Source: Acanthacorydalis orientalis (taxonomy: Eukaryota; Arthropoda; Insecta; Megaloptera; Corydalidae). Taken from it: 64,000 nucleotides of DNA. Positions 1 through 12,461 of this stretch are shown one piece after another. The stretch covers positions 31,869,208-31,933,207 of the forward strand of contig CM068314.1 of NCBI GenBank assembly GCA_034766995.1. Direction: 5' to 3'. The notes beneath the pieces were generated by a model. The model had not been told where the DNA came from. It saw nothing but the letters and a program-made list of their open reading frames with translations, and ran no database searches. Positions within the stretch are counted from its first letter, which is position 1. Each line of letters begins with the position of its first letter. Both the position numbers and the translations under genes were made by a program.

Positions 1-502
1 AGCTTATCTCATATATCAGATTTGTGCAAGTAATGCTAGGTTTAACATTTCGCAGTATATGCGAAGCGAACGCCAAACCAATTGACGGAAAACCATGCAT
101 CAATACGTTTGAATATTCCTGCACAGCATATTTTACGGTACTAAAATGACAGAAATGGTTTTCTGAACATAGTTACAAGGGATGAAATGTTGATATCGTA
201 ATTTTGAACAAACAACAACAGACTGTTATGGTGTACACAGTAAATGAAATTAGTCTCTGCAAAAGCTTTATTAATATTGGAAATATTGACCGAGCTATTA
301 AATTATTTACCATTCGTTATTGCATATCAAATAGATGAAATTAAGTTAATATAGAAATTAAATTTTATAAATAATCTATAAAATAAATAACATTATTATA
401 TTTATTTTAACCTTTGTGTATTTTATATAGCTGCGATTATAATATAGGTAAAGAAAGAAGAATTATGTTTCTTTAACATTGTAATAAATTGAATTGTTCC
501 AG

Positions 503-533
<31 letters not shown>

Positions 534-649
534 GCATTAATAAATTGTTTACTATTTCTAATAGTTTAAGCTGATATACCTAATATAATAAAAGTAAAAT
601 ATGAATAGCACTAAATATTAAAAATAATGACCTTTCGGAATACATAATT

Positions 650-695
<46 letters not shown>

Positions 696-1008
696 CTACA
701 GTTATTGTAATTTGCTATAATTTCTGGATATTCTAAACAATTGCGTAGATTACTAATCATGTAATCTACACACGTACGCATGAATACAAATATACATTAT
801 TCAAAAGTTACTCATTCCATTATTATACTTAATTATAAATTTTAAATGCTAGTTATACGGCATAATTTTAATTGGTGCGTGGTTCTTGTTAAATTGTGAG
901 ATTTTTCTAAACCTTTTTAAATCGTCTGAATAAATGTCAAGGTCTTTATTAATTTAAATGTTGTAATTATATTCTACAAATACAGTGTCTATATTTTCAT
1001 ACATTTAG

Positions 1009-1084
<76 letters not shown>

Positions 1085-1100
1085 TTAATTATTTCATATC
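1..1100. other. A+T-rich non-coding stretch with TA microsatellites
   Basis: No open frame or recognisable motif was found. The stretch holds a (TA)n tract at about 653-694 and a longer one at about 1013-1066 that runs into (TG)n to about 1084. Confidence 0.6.
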
Positions 1101-1121
1101 ATAAATTCTAAAAATATAATA

Positions 1122-1350
1122 CAGTCAAAGTCGGTTACAGCAAGCGCGGTTATTACGAGTTCATGGCTATATTGAGTAAATATTTACATGGATTTTTGTA
1201 CATGAATATTTTCGTACAAACACCCATTTTTAGAGTAAACTCGTTTTACGAATACGTTAAGCAACCATAGTTCTCTTCAAGAAATTTATTCTTTCTCTGT
1301 TTAGTAAACCCAGTTGTTTGGGACGAGTAAAAGATAACTGTAATGCGCAT
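1122..1350 (+). mobile_element. pogo/Tigger-like terminal fragment
   Basis: After a TA dinucleotide (1120-1121) the sequence begins CAGTCAAAGTCGGTTACAG and continues with TTATTACGAG and GTTTTACGAATACG-type motifs. This is the style of pogo/Tigger terminal inverted repeats, which start with CAG next to a TA target. No matching right end was found nearby, so this would be a solo or truncated end. The assignment rests on terminus style only; no transposase remains. Confidence 0.35.
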
Positions 1351-1547
1351 CACCAGTTACAAATTTGTTTACCTATCTATGAGTTTTATTATTTTAATTA
1401 AAGCTTAAGATACATTTGTATCTTAAATAAACTGAATATGTTTCATTGTTTCTGGATATCTGGGCATATTTGATTTCTGATTTTAAGTTTAATTAATATT
1501 TAATACAAGAATTATGTATAAATAGAGCTCATGATCATATTATTAAA

Positions 1548-1550
<3 letters not shown>

Positions 1551-1598
<48 letters not shown>
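1551..1598. repeat. (TA)n microsatellite abutting RTE copy 1, left side
   Basis: An uninterrupted TA tract of about 48 bp. The LINE-like open frame starts directly at its right edge. Confidence 0.95.
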
Positions 1599-1599
<1 letters not shown>

Positions 1600-2261
1600 T
1601 GTTCAATGCGTTTGTATGTCCGAAGAAAATTGAAATAAAAGGAACGGAAATAGAAGAAGTCACGAAATATGTTTATCTAGGCCAGCTTATCAACAGAGAT
1701 GGATCATTCACGGAAGAAGTAAATAGGAGAATAAAAATGGGATGGAGCTCTTTCGGACGAAACGCCTCAATATTTAAATCAACAATCCCACTCTGTTTAA
1801 AGAAAAAAGTATTCGATCAGTGTATACTACCGGTCCTTACCTACGGCAGCGAAACATGGGTGCTTAACGCCAAAATAGTTCAAAGACTCCAAACAACACA
1901 ACGAAGTATGGAAAGATGCATGTTGGGAATAACAAGAAGAGATAGAAAGAGAATAGAATGGATACGAAAACAAACAGGAGTCACAGATATAATAAGAAGA
2001 GTAAAGAGTCTGAAATGGAAATGGGCGGGACATGTCGCAAGAAGAGAAGACAACCGATGGACAAGAGAAATTATTGACTGGGAACCAAGGAATATGAAAA
2101 GACCGAGAAAGAGACCAATGAACAGATGGGATAAGGATATTAAAAACTTTATTGGAAAACTGTGGAAAAGAGAGGCACTGAATCGAACAAAATGGAAAGT
2201 CATGGAAGAGGCCTTTATCCAGCAGTGGATTGACAGGGGCTGAAGATGATGATGATGATGA

Positions 2262-2265
<4 letters not shown>
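1599..2265 (+). pseudogene. RTE-type LINE, 5'-truncated reverse transcriptase C-terminus and 3' tail (copy 1)
   Basis: The frame is open from the TA boundary at 1599 to TGA at 2241-2243, about 214 codons. The first internal Met is at 1737, but in-frame coding continues upstream of it. Visible motifs are YVYLGQLIN, then VFDQCILPVLTYGSETW, MERCMLGITRRDR, WAGHVARREDNRW and a final EAFIQQWIDRG. These are the thumb and C-terminal region of RTE-clade reverse transcriptases, enzymes that copy LINE RNA into the genome by target-primed reverse transcription. The endonuclease and the catalytic polymerase domain (YXDD) are missing, so the copy is 5' truncated and inactive. The stop is followed at once by a (GAT)n tail (about 2245-2265), the short-repeat 3' end expected of RTE elements. 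No in-frame stop or frameshift breaks the fragment, so it is fairly young. Confidence 0.92.

Positions 2266-2303
<38 letters not shown>
2245..2303 (+). repeat. (GAT)n LINE tail running into (TA)n
   Basis: About seven GAT units follow the RTE stop codon and change directly into about 40 bp of (TA)n. The GAT part is the LINE's 3' end. The TA part is target DNA or later expansion. Confidence 0.9.
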
Positions 2304-2306
<3 letters not shown>

Positions 2307-2424
2307 TACATCTAAGTAAAGTTTACCTGTCTGTTGATTTAACGACCAATGGTTATATAACAAGTAAATATTGTACTTCTGCAGTACTATTTCTATGCAG
2401 TACTTCTTGTAATCGAGTGTATAC

Positions 2425-2430
<6 letters not shown>

Positions 2431-2490
<60 letters not shown>
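2431..2490. repeat. Compound (CATA)n-(TA)n-(GA)n microsatellite
   Basis: ACATACAT units, then about 24 bp of TA, then about 29 bp of GA. Any reading frame across it is simple-sequence artefact. Confidence 0.95.
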
Positions 2491-2494
<4 letters not shown>

Positions 2495-3159
2495 GGAGAG
2501 AGGCTTAGAATAATAAAAAAAATTATTATTAAAAAGTTGTCTTTTAATAATTATAGATTTAGTATTGTAGATAAATTCACCTGCATAACAATTTTTATGA
2601 AAGTCTGTCTCTATCCTCTCCCTATATATATTTATTTAGTATTGGTTTATTTTTTATGATTTCATTGGACACGGAAATTAGTGAAAAAACACTGAACAGG
2701 GAATGGGTTACAAAAAATAAAAAAAGTAATATTCTTATGATGTATTACTGTGTAGCTTTAGAATAAAATGTCAATTTTATTGAATAGTTTAAAAAAACGT
2801 TAATATGCCTTTGGTAAAACATTCATTGTGGGTCACAGAACCAATCGTTTTTCTGTTGTGGTGATTGTTAGCTGGTTAATGAATATTTCGTTTTTTCGCA
2901 TTTAATTGTGTTTTTATAGCTGATCCCTTATAAGATATTGGTAAAATAAGATAAAAGTGTTAACAGTTCTATTAATTTCAGTGAATGTCTAGATTTCTCA
3001 TCGAAATCCATAAACCTGTTCATGGCTTGTAATGGATATTTTTTGAAAATTCCCAATGATTAAATGTAAACAATTGTTACTGTTAATTATATTAATTTCA
3101 AAATATAGGTATTTAATTATAAATAAATTGTTTTTATAAAATGGGATTTAATCAAAAAT

Positions 3160-3161
<2 letters not shown>
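2491..3161. other. A+T-rich stretch, nothing recognised
   Basis: No coding, RNA or transposon signal was seen. Confidence 0.5.

Positions 3162-3199
<38 letters not shown>
3162..3199. repeat. (TA)n tract before GC-rich repeat head A
   Basis: About 38 bp of TA ending exactly where the GC-rich block starts. Confidence 0.95.
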
Positions 3200-3202
<3 letters not shown>

Positions 3203-3317
3203 GGGGGTTGTGCCACCTAGTCGTTACGCTCTTTGATCTCGGGGTGCTTAGCCCTCGCTCGCTTCGCTCACTCTCCCAACTCGCTTCGTTCATACCGTAT
3301 ATATTAGCTCAATATCG

Positions 3318-3374
<57 letters not shown>

Positions 3375-3793
3375 AGTATGTCTATATAATCACATTCACT
3401 GTTAGATTGCCCCGTTTGTTTCATAAAGTCGCACATTTCATTGCAGTTGTTATGTTCTGGTTTTTTGAAACTTTTTTCCGGACGTCCAACTCCTAAGCTT
3501 ACCCAACATTCTGTGTCTTAAACCTACATTCTTTTTAATACTGGCTAAAAAGCCGTTGGCTAAGATCCCGGAAACCATACTCAATACTATTTAACCCAAC
3601 ACCGTGGTGTTGTACAAGGAACTCATAACAGTACCATTTTTTTTGAATTTGATTTGCAGTTGTTATGATACCAAAACATAATTTTTTGTGTAATTTCGGG
3701 TGGTCATCGTTAACAATAATTTAATACAAAATCTCTATACGTTTCTTGTTCAATTTTTTGTATAATACTTTGTCCATTTTTTGAAACTTTACC

Positions 3794-3797
<4 letters not shown>
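3199..3797 (+). mobile_element. Dispersed repeat, copy A: GC-rich head, TA tract, unrelated middle, LINE-like tail
   Basis: The head (3199-3320) is a GC-rich block with GGGGGTTGTGCC, GCTCGCTTCGCTCA and ATTAGCTCAATATCGTA. It matches heads at 17628-17750 and 11550-11640. A 50-bp (TA)n follows, then about 370 bp of middle sequence. The tail (about 3747-3797: TTCAATTTTTTG, TTTGTCCATTTTT, TTTACCGAA) aligns with the tail after the jockey-like ORF of the copy near 18.0 kb, and likewise ends in (TA)n. Copies A and B therefore share both ends but not the middle. This could be a non-autonomous or chimeric retroelement; the class of the head is unknown. Confidence 0.6.
3320..3371. repeat. (TA)n inside repeat copy A
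   Basis: About 52 bp of TA placed straight after the shared head sequence. Confidence 0.95.

Positions 3798-3844
<47 letters not shown>
3797..3844. repeat. (TA)n at the 3' end of repeat copy A
   Basis: About 48 bp of TA followed by a short GA run and GATA units. Confidence 0.95.
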
Positions 3845-3848
<4 letters not shown>

Positions 3849-3859
3849 GAGAGAGTGAT

Positions 3860-5087
3860 AGATAGATATGTAGAAAAGTTTTATTTTATTTGATCCATGG
3901 CCATGTATTTTAAATTAATCTGATCGCTGGTTAAATATTAAAAAAGTGAAAATATTCTTATTTATCAATTTTCTTTAATATTATTCAAAAATATTAATAT
4001 AATTTTTATCAAAATTCCGTAATGATTTCGTTAGAAACTATATTTATTTCCAATATAAATTATATGTTAAATATTCAAAAAAAATATTTGTAATAATCTT
4101 TATCATTGTATATGCAACACTGAATCTATAATTAAATGAATTTGATAGATTAGAGAGATAATCTTAATATGAACGTGTTTTCCATTCATTTCATTTGTTC
4201 CGTTTCGTCGATATTAGATTTTCTATTATTTTTTTTCTTTTGAATTGATTTCAAAGTTATATCTTTTAAACGATGATTCAAGATTTTCAAAAACACTTTC
4301 ATGAACTTTCTTAGTATTCCTTAAAGATTTGATTGAATGAGATCTCCCTGTACATCTGTTATAAAGAATTGTGACAGTATTTCTGTATGCCAATGACGTA
4401 CTCTGAGACATGTCTTCTATTTTATTTTTTTCTGAATTTACATTGACTATCGCTAAAATACAGGCTAAAAAATCACTACATCCTTTCATCTTAAAATATT
4501 CAAGGAACTATCATTCGGCTAGAAAAATAAGATACAATTTTAGAAATAAACAATATAGAAATTATTTAAAACACTTTCATGTAGGTATTTATTAAATATT
4601 TCATTTATATATTCATGAAATACATATTCATTTAATTATTTTAATTTCGGTTTTATTCTCAGTTCAAGTTAATTGAATTGACATAAATAAATTATAGTAT
4701 AATAATACTGTTGAAAATATATTATTATCTTTTCAATTATTATTTTAATAATAATAATTGAAATGTAACTGTTTAGGATATAATATTTTAAAACAGATGT
4801 TTCTGAAAATAACAAAGTATTTATCACAAATTAATGGTATCTTTTTATTTATGACGGTTTCTACTAAAGAAACAGATGTTCTAAGGTGTAAGAATGCATT
4901 TCATTTTATGTTCTATATTTAAAATAATGATTATAATTACTTTTTCTTATCAATATGTTTATGTAATATGTAATTATATTTTTTTTACTTAGTGCAGAAC
5001 TTTTTATTTCTATACGTTTTTTTTCTAATATTTTTCTTTTGTGCTCATTTTTTTAATTTTCAAAATTTGGTCATATATTTTTATTCT

Positions 5088-5160
<73 letters not shown>

Positions 5161-6080
5161 TATGTTTCAAATTATAAAAATGTGTTATTAAGGATTTGGT
5201 TTTTACAGCAGTTATTTAACTAAAAATAACAATAATTAATAAGTAATTTTATATAGTTAACTTTGTAAAAAAAAAACAATTAATTTAAATATAGTTTAAA
5301 AATAATTTTTATTTATTGTTCATATAATTTTATATTTTTGATGCAAAATAAAAAGTTCCAATAGTAAATATTTCAATAAAATATTTGTTTAAACACATTG
5401 ATAATAGAATAACATTTATATGTTTATTTATATTCTGCAAGAATGGCATTTCATTCAAATAATTAACAATAAAATTATTAATTTAGTAAAACATACGGCG
5501 CTAAAGTATTTCTCTTTTGTACATAGTAATAATTTATTTGTGTGTAATTGCTTACTTTTTGTAGTTTATCTTGTGTATTTAGTACGGTGTCTATTTTTAG
5601 TATTCTGAATCTTATGGAATTCTGTTGTGTAGAGTAACACCACCTCTGTTCAAAAGCAACCCAGGTAGAAAATGACGTGGTAGTGTGTATATACATAAAA
5701 GCATGTTGGAACAAAGATGTGTCAAGTAAAGTTTACTTGGTTTGTTCATTCTACGGGACCTCCGAAACAACTGTTACTGAACAATTGTTTTATTGTTATG
5801 TATGTGTGTGTATACAGGCGTCACATACAAAACATACACACATGTGCACGTACATGTACTTCTATACATGAATGGGTGGACGTTGAATGCTGTTGTATGC
5901 CACAATGTAGGTTGTTGTAGCAGGTTGATCGTTTATCGCTTGAAAAGTTTTCAGAAAAACTCTTTCGATTGTATTTGACATCGTTATTTATACGCTGTTA
6001 AATTTGTTATTCGGCAGACATGTGAAGGGTGGTATGAATAAAATATGTTATTTGCATGTAAGGGTTCGGTTACAATCATG
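3860..6080. other. Non-coding A+T-rich stretch
   Basis: Only short chance frames were seen. A (TA)n tract at about 5092-5144 runs into (TG)n at 5145-5160. The block from 5590 to 5910 is less A+T-rich, but no family was recognised. Confidence 0.5.
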
Positions 6081-6112
6081 ATCGCGATATTTGTACAAAT
6101 TTTTTGCTGCAG

Positions 6113-6339
6113 TTAAAAATACAAGCGAACATAAGCGTATCCAGATATTTTTTTTCGAAGGAGTGACCTACAAAGAGAATTTCTGCACTCGTATGTTTCT
6201 GCGTTTCAACTTCGTGCGGTTAAAGGAAAAGTTATGTTTTCGTGTCGAAAATCGATTATGGGATTTTGATAAATTACTCGTTTTGACTGATGGCGAGTAC
6301 GAATCAAATCGTTTCAGAACTTTCTTCGCTAGTTCGAAC
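6113..6339 (+). CDS. Candidate internal exon, unknown product
   Basis: A segment less A+T-rich than its surroundings is bracketed by a good acceptor (TTTTTTGCTGCAG ending at 6112) and a consensus donor (GTAAGT at 6340). One frame is open right through it, giving residues such as VKNTSEHKRIQIFFF at the start and NRFRTFFASSN at the end. I recognise no family. In A+T-rich DNA an open frame of about 75 codons can arise by chance, so this rests on the pairing of splice sites with the open frame. No partner exon was identified nearby. Confidence 0.22.
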
Positions 6340-6769
6340 GTAAGTTAGCAGTACGTGTGAGTGTCTGAATCGTTTTTGATGAAATTTTGTACAGAGATTT
6401 CATATTTCTATCATGTGCAGGTGGTTACTAAATTTAAAAAGTAGATGTGCTGCTTGAAATTATAATTTTTGTATTCGTTGAAAATATATCGGCTATACTT
6501 CCTAAGCAATTTGAAAGAAGAAATTATTTTTAAATAGTTTTTATGCATGAAAAACACATATGCATAGATAATAACATATTAAAACTGAAAGTCGATTTAA
6601 AATAATACATTAATTAGTAAAGATAAAGTAATAAATGTAATTATATAACTTGAAGAGTCAATACGTTATTTTAATTTTTTATTCTAAGTAATAAAATGTA
6701 TGAAAAATAAAATTAACATAGTACTTAAAAACCCAATTAAGATTTTTTAAAAATTTTTATATTAAATAC

Positions 6770-6810
<41 letters not shown>

Positions 6811-7439
6811 TACATAAGAACATTTTTTGAAAACAATTATATAAAGAATGCAATTTACATTTAAAAATATATTAAAGTACACATTATTTCAATTATTTAT
6901 TAACTGAATACTTTTAGTGTAAATATATCGAAGTATTGAAGTAGTTTCTTATATTTCAACTGAAATTTCAATAATATTACAGTTAGAACTGAATAATAGA
7001 ATACTGGATTGTATATGATTTTCTATACTATTTTTTTATCATGCTAATAATACAAAAGGTGAAAGTTCGATCAAAAATTAAAAATTTATGTAAATATAAA
7101 ATAGGATAGATAATTAGAATGAGAGATTTGATACTGTTTTTAAATGAGAAAAGAATGAAACTAATTGGAATCTACAAATAAAATATTTAATGAGATATGA
7201 ATAATATTTATTATAAATGAATATATGTAAATTGATCATGAAAATTAAACAGGATATTTATACGAGGCTCTCATATAGACCAATAAAATTAGTAAAGATT
7301 ATAATATTAATAATATTTTAGAGTACAATAAAAAAATTATGAATAGAAAGAAATTATTAATATCAGTTGTACAAATTAACTCCCTGCCTTTTTTGTAGAA
7401 AATGCATGTTACCCGAAAAATGGAATATATTTCCCATAT
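6340..7439. other. A+T-rich stretch with one (TA)n tract
   Basis: Contains (TA)n at about 6773-6804. Nothing else was recognised. Confidence 0.5.
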
Positions 7440-7560
7440 TATTATATTATACATCCCACATTATTTTGTATAACTTTGCTCCATTTCTTGGATAACTGAT
7501 GAATTCCTTCTCGAGAAAAGATAATATATTTTTGGATCTCTTCCACTGTTTTAGCATTTT
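7440..7560 (-). pseudogene. mariner transposase C-terminal relic
   Basis: Read on the minus strand, 7461-7516 gives SREGIHQLSKKWSKVIQNN followed soon by a stop. This is the conserved mariner C-terminal block, normally of the form (R/D)GI-x-x-LP-x-(R/K)W-x-K-x-I-x-x-x-G. The preceding residues (EIQKYI) suit the linker before that block. Farther upstream (7560-7740) the frame is broken and similarity fades. Mariner transposases cut and paste elements at TA targets; this scrap has no catalytic residues left. The call rests on one short block, so the confidence is moderate. Confidence 0.5.
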
Positions 7561-7744
7561 TTTGCATTTTTATGCATCACAACACTTTCTTCTAAAGCTA
7601 AACAAATCATTCTCATGGGTTAGACAGACCAACTGGAATTTTTTTCAACTGGAATGTGAAAAGTATGCAATTCCTAATATGCTTCTTTTCGAAAGTCATC
7701 GTGTTCACTACTGTTTTGTGAGTTTGTATCAACTGCTTGGTTAA

Positions 7745-8592
7745 TAGTATTTTTAAATGTTAAAGTTGGACTTCAACATCCTAAAATGACGAGAAAATAC
7801 TTTAATTTAAAACAGAGTTATTATTGATTCAGTCTAAAGACACCTAATAGATACTAAAAAAATCTATTTACCTCAAAAATCAACGAAACTTGTAGGTATA
7901 TGTGTGTTGAGAGTTCATTTAAAAATAAGTTTACCTCATAATTTTGACATTATAGTTACATTTACATTTACAAATGAATCTTTAACTATTATTAGTACAC
8001 ATTTTTTTGATAAGTTTGTATGTATTTCGTCATCAGTACTACCATATTTAAATACATTACTAAGGTATAGAAGAGTCTTTAAGGTAGTAGAGACTTAGAA
8101 TTCTTTGATGAAAATGAATTTGCTATATGAGAACACTTGTTCTTAAAATAATTTTGTAAAGCATATAGTTATCTAAGATTATTAAATTTAAAATAAAGGC
8201 TTACTTATTTTATTTTACATACTGATTTATACATAATTTCTATTTTTTATAGCTACTCAATGGGATATTAAGAATAAATGTATTTGTATCATCAACGATG
8301 TTTAAAGTATTATTGGTACATCAAATGAATGAATTATTTATTAGACATAATTATACGTCATTTCCCAACAAGAAATTTTTTTTTTAAAGTAATATGTTTA
8401 TGATTAAACAATTATTTTCAGAAAAAATTGAATATTTTATTAAAATTTACAAACAAAAATGTTCTTACCTTAATGCCTCTGAATTCAGATAATATTATTC
8501 ATTATTTGTTTAAAAAATAACATATATCAGAAATTTATATATTAATATAATTTTTGATATATAACATATATCAGAAATAATTAAATTTATCT

Positions 8593-8595
<3 letters not shown>
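7745..8595. other. A+T-rich stretch with a short direct repeat
   Basis: ATAACATATATCAGAAAT occurs near 8517 and again at 8561, 44 bp apart. No gene was recognised. Confidence 0.5.
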
Positions 8596-8629
<34 letters not shown>

Positions 8630-8916
8630 ATGTGTTTGTGTATGTTTATATAACGTATGACAGAAATTGGTTTTCGTTCGTTGGATTTTAATTGATCCCA
8701 TGCCTGTAAAAGGAAATTAATTATCTTGTTTTCTGCGTAGCAACGCTACCTGGACCAACGATGTGCTTCGTCTCGGGTGGTATTAGATTTAATTGCTGCT
8801 GGGTAGTGAACGCGGACACTGGTCATATTTGTATTGATAAATGTGTTCTTTGTTATTTTACTTCTAAAAGTGTGCCTATTATGAACACAATTTGCAAATC
8901 CTTATAGCTATAGTAC

Positions 8917-8975
<59 letters not shown>

Positions 8976-9065
8976 TGCATAAAAATGTATCAAAAACTTA
9001 TCCTGTAAAAATATATAAAATGAAAAATTCAGGTATAGTTTATTTAGCTGTAGATGTTTAATAAT

Positions 9066-9119
<54 letters not shown>

Positions 9120-10060
9120 AAATATCAGAATCCACAATATATAAAAATGGAATCATTAATGAAATAAGTTATGTTTGATGTAGAGTATACAATGATTTAT
9201 AGGAGAAATAAAAATTTTCTACGATTTTTTTAACCTCAAAATGAACATTTTCGTTTACCATTTATGAAAAATTAAAGCAATAATGTTGAATTCCGAATTC
9301 TTTTGTTTATTCTAAATACATCGTGACGATGGTCGTGCTATAGATGTACCCATAATTTGCACTTATATAGCTCATACTTTTTCATGCACCCGCCGTTGCA
9401 TACATATGAAAAGTTTTCACACATTAAGTTGGGGCAATTTGGAAAATGAGCATCATTTGCGAAAGTATACGTCGTTCATTAGTTACATAACAGGGTCTGA
9501 CAGTATGCCTTCTGCCAAACCCGTTACGGCCGTTGTACGGTTGGAGAAGTTATTCGTGAACTGTTTGCAAGTTTGGTTTGATTTTTTTTTATTTTAGATG
9601 CTATAACATGAGGAAAAAAATGTTAGAAATTCTTAAAAAAATATTTTATTGTTTTCGACAATTTGTTAAAACGATTGTTTTACTAATTTATTTATAATGA
9701 TCATTCACATGACATAAAAATTAAAAGGAATATTAAAAAAAAGAAATTATATTTGTACCCATTTTTTTAGAAAATTATAGCAATATTTAGTAATACTAAT
9801 ATTTAGCAATATTTAGTATTACATATTAGCATGTATATTTTCAGATATATAAAATATATTTATAATGCTACTTTTATAGGTATGATATTACTAAAATAAT
9901 TTAATTGATAAAAAATATTTGTTTATAAATATTACTTATATATGAACTGACATATATTTGAGAATCATGATTGCAACATATTAATTTTCAGAATATGAAT
10001 AATCTGTGACTAATATGAACACACATATTTATGTACGTACATATATGTATTTTTCTCTAT
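8630..10060. other. Non-coding stretch with TA tracts
   Basis: (TA)n tracts lie at about 8921-8969 and 9073-9115. The less A+T-rich patches 8730-8830 and 9320-9560 show no protein family or repeat partner within the window. Confidence 0.5.
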
Positions 10061-10063
10061 ACA

Positions 10064-10131
<68 letters not shown>

Positions 10132-10312
10132 AAATGCGCATATGCGAATAGGCAATCTCAAGCAATTGCCTAGAGACGTCAAACCAAATAGAATGTTTCA
10201 AGTTTTGTAAATCGTTCATTGTATCTTTTTAGCGTTAAGAGAAATGCAAAATACATATATTTTCTGTGGATGTGAATGATATAAATTAGAGACTAAATAT
10301 ATATATATATAC

Positions 10313-10355
<43 letters not shown>

Positions 10356-10375
10356 TATATACATATATGTACAGT
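10061..10375. repeat. Two interrupted (TA)n/TACATA arrays
   Basis: TA arrays at about 10061-10128 and 10297-10370, broken by ACATA and TGTA units. Confidence 0.9.
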
Positions 10376-10840
10376 GAGACTTAACTGAATCTGATATCCA
10401 AATAGATGGAAATGCTGTACTAATTAGACCAACAAGTAACTGACGTATCAATAGTATACATCAGTTTGTCGATGTAAATGATAGTGGATTTGAATACAGT
10501 GTTCTTAGATGCATTGACATTGGTTCTAAATGTATATCTAAATTTAAGTATATATCATAATTATTTTATTGAACTGGAGGCTACATTGTGTTTACAGATG
10601 AAATAAAATAATAAATATATTTATATTTTTTTATGTATGTAAGAATTTCTGTTTACATTTAAAATTTATTTGTTATTTAATAAACATATAACTTTTTAAT
10701 ACGATTTCTCATTATATAGTATTAGAAATTATGTGGAAAAAATATCTAGGTAGAATTTACCTGTTATTGATATAACGAGTTATAACGATTATAATGAGGA
10801 AATATATTCTCAGTGCTCTCTCTAACTGAGATAGACACTT

Positions 10841-10898
<58 letters not shown>

Positions 10899-11121
10899 TA
10901 TGTATGTAAAGTACACATTAGTAGGAAGTTATCTAAGCTGAAAGCTAATTTTCTTGTGAGCAAGAGCTTCTAGTTGAGCCACTAAATTATTAGTCTTTGA
11001 GCTATGGAATGAACGTGCTTTCCAATTTGTGCTTAATACAAGGAATAATTTCCTCAAGCGTATAATATTTGAAGATGAACTCCAGATGAATGCATTTCGT
11101 GTAAAGTGAACTATAACGTAA

Positions 11122-11170
<49 letters not shown>

Positions 11171-11177
11171 GTATGCA

Positions 11178-11214
<37 letters not shown>

Positions 11215-11544
11215 ATACATTTATATTTTTATTTATATTTTTTATGATTTCTTTATAAATCTTTTAATATTTCAGTCAGAAGAACGATAGCTATATTAAG
11301 TTTCAGTATGAATTAACATTTATTTTCTCTATGAATGTAGACTGAAAACTAATTGTTTTGTGAACGTTTATAAACAGCTGAAAAACAAAGAAGGCTTTTG
11401 TTTTCAAAAATGAATAATTTTGCGTTTTCATTTTATTTAAAACAACATAAGTTATTTTATGTATAAAATACATATTATTATGTTTTTATTATGTACTTTT
11501 TATGCTATCATTAACAAGTTTCAAGTCAACTTTTTTTATAATTT
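10376..11544. other. TA-dense non-coding stretch
   Basis: (TA)n tracts lie at about 10841-10893, 11127-11167 and 11181-11211. The remaining sequence has no recognised feature. Confidence 0.5.
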
Positions 11545-11547
11545 ACA

Positions 11548-11638
11548 AGGGGGCTGTGCTCTTTCTTCGCTACGCTCGTCGACCTTAGGGGGCTCTGTCC
11601 CCCTCACTCCCCCGACTCGCTTTGCTCGTATCGTAATG

Positions 11639-11640
<2 letters not shown>
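11548..11640 (+). repeat. GC-rich dispersed repeat head, copy C
   Basis: Begins AAGGGGGCTGTGCT and contains TTCGCTACGCTCG, GGGGGCTCTGTCCCCCTCA and GACTCGCTTTGCTCGTATCG. It matches the heads at 3199 and 17628. It ends in (TA)n at 11640 with no LINE-like tail in the next kilobase, so it is a solo head. It is one of the few GC-rich patches in the window. Confidence 0.7.
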
Positions 11641-11669
<29 letters not shown>

Positions 11670-11674
11670 AATAC

Positions 11675-11705
<31 letters not shown>

Positions 11706-11770
11706 ATATAAATACATATATGTATATAATATAAATACATATAAATATATATATATATATATATACATGT
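11637..11770. repeat. (TA)n and ATAAATACATA array
   Basis: TA blocks separated by a repeated AATATAAATACATA unit, giving a higher-order pattern. Confidence 0.85.
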
Positions 11771-12412
11771 ATTTATATATTAAATTTAATAATATTACAG
11801 TAATGTGAATTCACTCTTTTTGATAGCAATCCGTTCCAAACATCTCATTGCATCGTAACAATATCTTAATGTGTATCTGACAATTAATTGATCATATTTT
11901 GATAATTCGCTTCATTGGATTTGAAATTTTCGCCGTTTAATTAATGTATGAGTATTTTTCTCTAGTAGCTGAATTGTATTGTAATATTATCTATAAAACA
12001 TTTTTCGGTTGATACGATTGTAATCACATTGTAAAGAGCATTTTTTTTGTCATCCAGTGAAACTCTTTTATGAAGAGTCTATCGTGTACCGAACCAGTCA
12101 TAAGCGGAGATTCGCTGCAGATCGATATTTCAGAAAATGTGTACATAAAATAAATATAATATTTGAAATTTGTACTCTTCACTGATGAAAATTAAAGAAA
12201 TAATAGTAAAAAGTTAAAATTGTTTATATGCAGGATACAAAAATATCTATAATATAAGATTTGAAACGTAAGAAGAGGAAAAGATGGTTCATGTTGAATG
12301 AAATTGTCTTATCATCTTATGAAAATATATATCTAAGATTAAGTGAGATTTGACATATTAATAAATTTTTTAAGAATATTATAATGGCATATACGTATAC
12401 GACCGCACACAT

Positions 12413-12461
<49 letters not shown>

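Noticed and set aside
1827..2438. 203-codon minus-strand open frame
   Set aside because: It is the antisense of RTE copy 1 plus a (TA)n translation (YIYIYI).
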